NCBI GenBank assembly: GCA_037126765.1
Contig: JBBCBC010000026.1
Location: forward strand, 27,128,448-27,192,447
Source of the DNA: Stenogyne calaminthoides
Taxonomy: Eukaryota > Streptophyta > Magnoliopsida > Lamiales > Lamiaceae
Direction of reading: 5' to 3'
DNA: 64,000 bases
Shown: positions 58,671-64,000 of the stretch, one piece after another
How positions within the stretch are numbered: position 1 is the stretch's first letter
Layout of the letters: every line of letters begins with the position of its first letter
The notes under the pieces: generated by a model
What the model saw: the letters and a program-made list of their open reading frames with translations, nothing else
Told to the model about the DNA's origin: nothing
The model's database searches: none
Position numbers and translations under genes: made by a program

Positions 58671-59048
58671 CGAGTTATAAAAAAAATAAAATGATGAAGC
58701 ATCTAAAAAGCAGTGAAACCAAGCAAGTACAAATCTCCGCAATGCACGCAGTAATCATCAAAGCTCGTTCGACTATGTGAACATATGTACTATTATCCAA
58801 ATTATTACATCAAAAAGAATTGTCCAGCTGATCAATTGTTGAATATTGTATAAAAATATCACATGACCCATGCAGCTTGTATATCTAGTGTATATAGGTT
58901 ATAAATTATAATTAACTTCATATGATGACTCTTAAATATGTGTCATTTCAAGTTGGTTCAAATTATCTACGCAGATTAATAAATAGATCAAGTTCGAGAT
59001 TTTTTTTTATTACATATATATATCAAAAGGGTCGAGCTCAAATTAATA

Positions 59049-59285
59049 CTACCTCCGTCTTGAAAAAAACGTGTACACCTACTTTACTATTGAGTTTTTG
59101 TGAGTGAATTGTTTATTAGTATTTGAAATGATAAAATAATTTTAAAGAGGGACATTATAGATCTACCTTTCATCTATTGCATGCATCTTTAAAAATTATT
59201 TTATCATTTTAAATACTAATAAAAAACTCGCTCATAAAAATACGTGAAAACAGTAGACGTGCACGTTTCTTTGAGACGAAGGGAG
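59049..59285. mobile_element. Stowaway-like MITE, family b, inverted copy
   Basis: CTACCTCCGTCTTGAAAAAAACG...GCACGTTTCTTTGAGACGAAGGGAG with flanking TA. The internal CATCTATTGCATGCATCTTTA is the reverse complement of the same segment at 52740-52976. Confidence 0.75.
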
Positions 59286-59436
59286 TAATAACTTTTATAT
59301 AACATTATATCTCAGTCCAAGTATCCAATCCACAAACTCAAACTCACCCTATCTTTACTTATCAGTTGTGCACTTGTACTTACATATGCTTTACTTTGAC
59401 GGAAGAGAAAATATTTTATGAGGGTGTCTCATATTA

Positions 59437-59458
59437 ATATATATATATATATATATAT
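59437..59458. repeat. (AT)n microsatellite
   Basis: About 11 AT units. Confidence 0.85.
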
Positions 59459-59679
59459 TTGTGATACTTTTAAATTTTTTTAAAAATTAATATCACGTCT
59501 CATATAAATTTTTATATGTCAGGAAACATGTTGAGGGTCAAAATAAGACTTGTACATATGTTCGGTCTCATGTAACTATTTTAATAATATGCATTGAACA
59601 ACCACGTAAGTAAACAAAATGATAAAAATGATACATTACACATATTTTTATTATTATTTAATAATTTTCTTATTTTATA

Positions 59680-59939
59680 CTCCCTCCGTCCCATAGTTGT
59701 TTTTCTGTTTACTGTGTGCTCGGGTTTTAAGAAAAAAATGATAAAGTGTTGGGTAGAAATAATTGTTTATTAATATTTTATATGATAAAGTGATGGGTAG
59801 TTGAGGTTAAAAAGAGTTATTTATTAGTATTTTATGTGATAAAGTGATAAAATGATAGAAATTTTCATTTAAGAAAATAGAAAAACAAGTATGGGACGCT
59901 TAAACGGAATACAGGAAAACAAGTTTGAGACAGAGGGAG
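59680..59939. mobile_element. Stowaway-like MITE with GATAAAGTGAT repeats
   Basis: CTCCCTCCGTCCCATAGTTGTTTTTC...GGAAAACAAGTTTGAGACAGAGGGAG with flanking TA. The interior has repeated TATGATAAAGTGAT words. A partial relative may be present near 46080-46250. Confidence 0.75.
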
Positions 59940-60090
59940 TATGAAACATGCTTAAGTGACAAATAAAATGGGAAAACCTTTATCTACCTAGAAGTAGATT
60001 ATTCATTCTTAAAATCACTTGTAAAAATGATTGACATTTTGTTTAATGTTTATCTCTCATTAATTATCATTTTTTATATTGTTTTACAAG

Positions 60091-61467
60091 TGTTGGGATA
60101 TTTTAGTTTTGATTAATTATGCCAAAACATTATCAACTTGTGTTATTTAAGATAATCTACAGATAACAAGTTGAGGGGGAACGAGAGAACAAGTTAAGGG
60201 GGAACTCATAAAATCAGACGAAGATGATCGAGATCAGACAAGGCTGCAGACGAGGCTGATCGAGATCAAATGAGTAGGATGAGTTCGAAAGTTAATCGAT
60301 GAGCCAAACAAGAAGAAGCATGTTGATTTGTGATGAAGAAAAGTTGATAAAATGTTGTGGAAGAAATCAAATCACGAGAAAAAATCAAATCAAAGCGAAG
60401 AAGAAATCAAATCGAGAAGAAATCAAATCGGTGAAATAAATCAGGTCGGATGAACAAAGTGAAATCGGTTCGGATGATAAAAGGAAATCGATTCGGATGA
60501 ACATTGATTTCAAAGATCGATGAACAAAATGATTTCAAAGACACCGTAAACCCGCAGACCGATTTCTCTGGATCGATTTCAACGGACGGATCAAAGTGAC
60601 CGTAACGGAAGAGATGAACAATGTCGACGAAATGTCCGACGATCCGTTAGACACACAAAAGCAACCGGCCAATAAGAAGACAACACACATATTGATGTGA
60701 CATAAAACCGCAAGGAAAAGTGCAAAAGGACGAAAAGAAAAATCGAAGTTATTAGTATGGATTTGAATATTACTTTCCAAGCGGTAATATTTAAATCCAC
60801 ACTATAAATACATTGCACTATCTTCAAAAGAAGAGAATGGAGGATCCGCAAAAGTGAAATCAAAGCCAAATATTCAAGCAACTCCATTCATAGAACACGA
60901 GCAAGAAATACACACATATATTCAAAAGTGTTCTACCCTAGATCTAAGCACAAATGCTATATTCTAAGCTTAGAAAGATTTTCCCATCCTTAGCATTGAG
61001 GCTAAACAAATGTAAGGAAAATCTCAACCTAGTTGAAACCAAACAAACCTTACCCAAATCGATCGGTTAAGTTTGTAGGTGAGTGTGAACTCGGTAAACA
61101 TCTAGCAATCCCTAAAGGGAGGGTAAGCGATCCCGTGAGGGTGATAAGTCCTGTTTGAGTGAGAACTCGGTAAACATCTAGCAATCCCGAAAAGGGAGGG
61201 TAAGCGATCCGTGAGGGTGATAAGTCCCGTTTGAGTGAGAACTTCGGTAAACATCTCTGTTGGTTAAGTTGGTGCCCCATGAAGGGAAGAGTGGATGTAG
61301 GGCGAGTTGTCCGAACCACTATAAAAATCGTGTGTTCTTATTTGCTTTCATATTAAGCATCATACATACTTTTAAAAATGCATAACACATTCGAAAAAAA
61401 AAAAAAAATTTAAGTCACCTCCCATTGAGATTTTACGAGTTTTAAATCGGGTTTTTCGGGACCAACA
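60091..61467 (+). mobile_element. Solo LTR (1377 bp)
   Basis: Runs from TGTTGGGATATTTTAGTTTTG to TTTTTCGGGACCAACA, with an exact 5-bp target duplication ACAAG (60086-60090, 61468-61472). A TATA box TATAAATA lies at about 60803-60810, followed by a plausible transcription start region. No gag or pol is present. Part of the U5 side is internally duplicated (61081-61253). The family differs from the solo LTR at 2487-4333, although both start TGTTGGGAT. Confidence 0.88.
61081..61253 (+). repeat. 76-bp tandem repeat inside the solo LTR
   Basis: Two full units (61081-61156 and 61157-61232) and a partial third share GAGTGAGAACTCGGTAAACA and GGGAGGGTAAGCGATC with few differences. Confidence 0.85.
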
Positions 61468-61587
61468 ACAAGTTTATATTGGACGGGTAACCTAGTTATT
61501 GTTACTCAGATACTGGGTAAATGTAACATTCTCCAACAAAATGGGACAAGGTGAGTATAAAAAATATGCAAGAGTATCATCTGCACT

Positions 61588-61889
61588 GAGACATCCAAAT
61601 GATGTTTAAACATTGGATGGATGAAAGTTATTATTTAAACTCATTGTTGATTTTTAAAGTGGAGAGAGAATGTTATCCATCCAAATATATGGATGATGAG
61701 AAAAAAAAAAATTACAAAAAAATTGGTAGAAATGAAGTGATTGTGAGACCCATAAAAGATGTATTGTTGGATGGATAATTAATAATCATTATGAAGCGTG
61801 TTTAAACAATTGAATATTTAAAAATTAGTGATATGAAGATAATGAGAATGAAAGAGAGTGGATGAATGTCCGTCCATTGTGGATGCTCT
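61588..61889. mobile_element. MITE with GAG(A)CATCCA ends
   Basis: Left end GAGACATCCAAATGATG and right end CCATTGTGGATGCTCTT are inverted repeats of the common plant GAGCATCCACAATGG type. The interior has GTTTAAACATTGGATGGATG and an approximate mirror. Coordinates are approximate and no target duplication was fixed. Confidence 0.55.
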
Positions 61890-61969
61890 TATATTACTTT
61901 TTGTCCAACGCTTTATATATGAATAATGTCGCGAGTCGTTTTTTACGAAGAGTATTATGTGGCTAATTT

Positions 61970-63170
61970 GATAACAACTCGCAAACAAAACATGCACGTG
62001 TACGATAAACTGTAAATAAGATGAATTTGTTGACCCAGTTCGTCAGGAAATGACTACTCTGGGGGCATACCAAGCCAAGATGTGGTATTGCGAGCTTTAC
62101 ACGTACAATATTTGATACACCTTATGAATATGAATCATTACAGATGAAGATAATTTGGAGAGTTCGCCTCTGGGTGCTAGGGTTTCTAGTATGAATAAAT
62201 GATCACTCGAATTTTTCTGTTCCTCACCTCTCAAGCGTGGGTATGACTATTTCTGGGAGATTTTTCTGAACCCTTTTCTTTTTCTTTTTTCTTCCTTTTA
62301 TAGCACTCCGACAAGCATGAGCTGGAAACCTTGGGTCATGCATGAATCTGGATGATATTGTCACGTTCCCAACTTCGTCTTCTAGATTGATCTTGGAGCT
62401 TACTTGTCTGTAAGGCACACTTTTGGTAGTCCAAATTAATCTTTTGCTCGGTTGGATGCTTTGTTCGCCCCTTTAACCATGTCAGTTTTATGCTGGACTA
62501 TTGTCCTCCTCGAGCACACTTAGCCCTCAGGATGTTCGGGTCTTCGGGATATCTGAGTGTCGAGCACTCTGACCCTTCAGGATGCCTGAGTCTTCAGAAT
62601 GTTGTCTTTGCGAAAGCATATCTTGACCCCTTAGGATATCTCGAGGGTTTCGGGATCGGGTGCTGAGCATCTTGAGCATCTTGACCCTCGGGATATCCGA
62701 GCCTTCGGGCGAACATCGCGAATATCGGGACCCTCGGGATATCTCGAGCCTTCGGGATATCTCGAGCTGCGAACATCTTGACCCTCGGGATATCGAGCCT
62801 TTCGGGATCTTGGCCCTCGGGATATCGAAGCTGCGAACATATCTTGACCCTCGGGATATCTTTTGCGAACATACTGACCCTCAGGATATCTGAGTTTTTT
62901 CAGGATATATGAGCTGCGAACATACTGACCCTCAGGATATCTGAGCCTTTCAGGATATATGAGCCTTTTCAGGATATCTGAGTTGCGAACATACTGACCC
63001 TCAGGATATCGAGCCTTTCAACCGATCACGAGTCTTTTTCGACTTAGCTCTTTTAACTCCTCTTTCGATCCGAGTAGAATACTTGTCAATCGAGCATGAT
63101 TATTTTAATAAATATTACACGTGTCGCTCTTACGTGTTCGATTAATCCTGAGTTATTATATCGAACATAA
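61970..63170. mobile_element. Possible large LTR or LTR-like block
   Basis: At 62028-62085 the phrase TTGACCCAGTTCGTCAGGAA...CTCTGGGGGCATACCAAGCC is clearly related to the conserved part of the copia LTRs at 1815 and 49050 (ACCCAGTTCGTCAG, CTGGGGGCA). The rest differs and includes a minisatellite. Candidate borders are TGATAACAACTC on the left and ATCGAACATAACA on the right, but they give no matching target duplication. The call is tentative. Confidence 0.35.
62590..63030. repeat. Minisatellite based on CTCGGGATATC / CTCAGGATATC
   Basis: Irregular tandem array of short phrases such as GCGAACATCTTGACCCTCGG-GATATC and GAGCCTTCGGGATATCTCGAG, with units of about 20-55 bp. The left part carries CGGG and the right part CAGG versions, so there are two homogenised sub-arrays. 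Short frames in it (PEGQD-, YPEGSR-like) are by-products of the repeat. Confidence 0.8.
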
Positions 63171-64000
63171 CAATACCCCGCAGCCGGGTCGCTTTGTATT
63201 CAATAGGGGACAGCTGTTAAGATCTTATTGGGCCATAGTTGGTGTCGTTTTAGTATTTTATCTTTGGATTTTGAAATTGAATCAATATTTATATATACCT
63301 TGTTTCTCGCCTTAAACCCTTTTTTCCTTCCTCCTTCTTTTTTTACCTCTGTCTTTCAATCTTTTCGTATGCGAAAATTCTCGGTGAGGGCTTCATCAAT
63401 TCGGTGAAGAATTTTACTCGAATGTTGCTTCATTCTTTCTCTAATTGTGATTATGGCATCTCGTTCAAACTCTTTCATTTCCTAGAATCGGACCACCATA
63501 GTTCCTCTTCTCCCCCTGTCGATTAGAATCCCCGTGGCGCATAAATCTTGGGAGGCGAATGTCTCGGGTTAGGAAATTGTTAGCAAGTTCGCAACCGTTT
63601 GCCGTTCTTTCCTCCGACTCCGCGAAGCCCTAAATGAATTGGATAGGGACTTGGTCCGCAATGATTCTTGGACGATTCAAGTGATAATTTTTGCCCCAAA
63701 TTCAAATTGGGTCTAGAGGTCATTGATAATGTCAATGTAGATAGGAATAGCGATGTTGTGAAAGGGGGGAAATTTTGATGGCTGTAAATATAACCGAATC
63801 GAACATAGGGGTAGTTGGTGAGCAAAATTCTGAGCTTGATATACCTGTTGGTGTCCCTCATAGTCCAACATATAATGAGTATAATGCTCGTTATAGTTTT
63901 GATTGGCCCGAAAGCAACCTCATAGAATTAGGGTTGAGAATGAGTATCCAACGAAAGCAAGATAGCGGCGTAATTGATCTTGAGATATGCTCACTTTCAT
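63171..64000. other. Right edge, unassigned; possible transposon internal region
   Basis: GC-richer than the desert to its left. A short frame starts at the ATG 63453 (MASRSNSFIS) and stops after ten codons. A later plus frame reads FATVCRSFLRLREALNELDR before a stop. These could be remains of a retrotransposon gag-like gene, but I recognise no domain, and the region continues beyond the window. Confidence 0.3.

Noticed and set aside
62594..62893. Frames on both strands in the minisatellite (repeated YPEGQD or SEPSGE-like words)
   Set aside because: Open frames arise because the repeat units lack stops. There is no start context, and the unit length varies, so frame is not kept.
63580..63861. 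Minus-strand frame of 93 codons at the right edge
   Set aside because: No recognisable motif, and composition is ordinary for unselected sequence. The opposite strand has equally plausible fragments.
1..64000. CRISPR arrays, bacterial operons or prophage
   Set aside because: All structured genes have spliceosomal introns and plant families. Repeats are transposon or minisatellite type with no regular spacer pattern.
1..64000. tRNA or rRNA genes
   Set aside because: GGTATCAGAGC matches are LTR-element primer sites, and the A/B-box matches at 21570 and 33162 belong to SINEs. I saw no complete cloverleaf.

Overview
The window is nuclear DNA of a flowering plant. Genes are split by GT-AG introns, two products carry N-terminal extensions typical of chloroplast import, and the space between genes is AT-rich and full of plant transposons (Ty1/copia LTR elements, solo LTRs, TRIMs, a tRNA-derived SINE, hAT, Stowaway-like and Tourist-like elements). 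The proteins look eudicot. I cannot name the species from sequence alone.

Layout. Bases 1-7244 are a decayed Ty1/copia retrotransposon on the minus strand. It is present as two tandemly duplicated pieces, and a 1.85 kb solo LTR of another family sits inside the pol of the second piece. Bases 7245-9160 hold a non-autonomous hAT element with an exact 8-bp target duplication and a Stowaway-like MITE. The gene island spans 9161-41691 and has six genes: a PSMD5-like proteasome assembly chaperone (+, 17 exons, 524 aa), plastid ribosomal protein S20 (+, 3 exons, 179 aa), a plastid-lipid-associated protein/fibrillin with a one-base frameshift (+), DPM2 of dolichol-phosphate-mannose synthase (-, 80 aa), a Yippee-like zinc protein (+, 128 aa) and a STE20/GCK-type MAP4K kinase (-, 20 coding exons, 692 aa). 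Five of the six read through without interruption when spliced at canonical sites.

Bases 42350-64000 are a gene desert made of MITE families, two TRIMs with 80-bp LTRs, two solo LTRs with exact 5-bp target duplications (49050-49469 and 60091-61467), an RNase H-like coding relic at 48077-48317, and a minisatellite built on a CTCGGGATATC motif at about 62590-63030.

The genes do not form one pathway: proteasome assembly, chloroplast translation, plastoglobule lipid handling, ER glycosylation, a Yippee protein and a cytosolic kinase. They are housekeeping neighbours. From memory, PSMD5-like, plastid S20 and the GCK kinase are also close together on Arabidopsis chromosome 3, so the order may be an old syntenic block.

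I found no convincing new biological system. The most informative signals are the tandem duplication of a dead copia element with shared and private lesions, a three-unit repeat inside an S20 intron with a MITE in only one unit, a MITE-SINE-TIR element nest, a paired-TIR family whose longer member carries a GC-rich segment, and the frameshift in the fibrillin gene.
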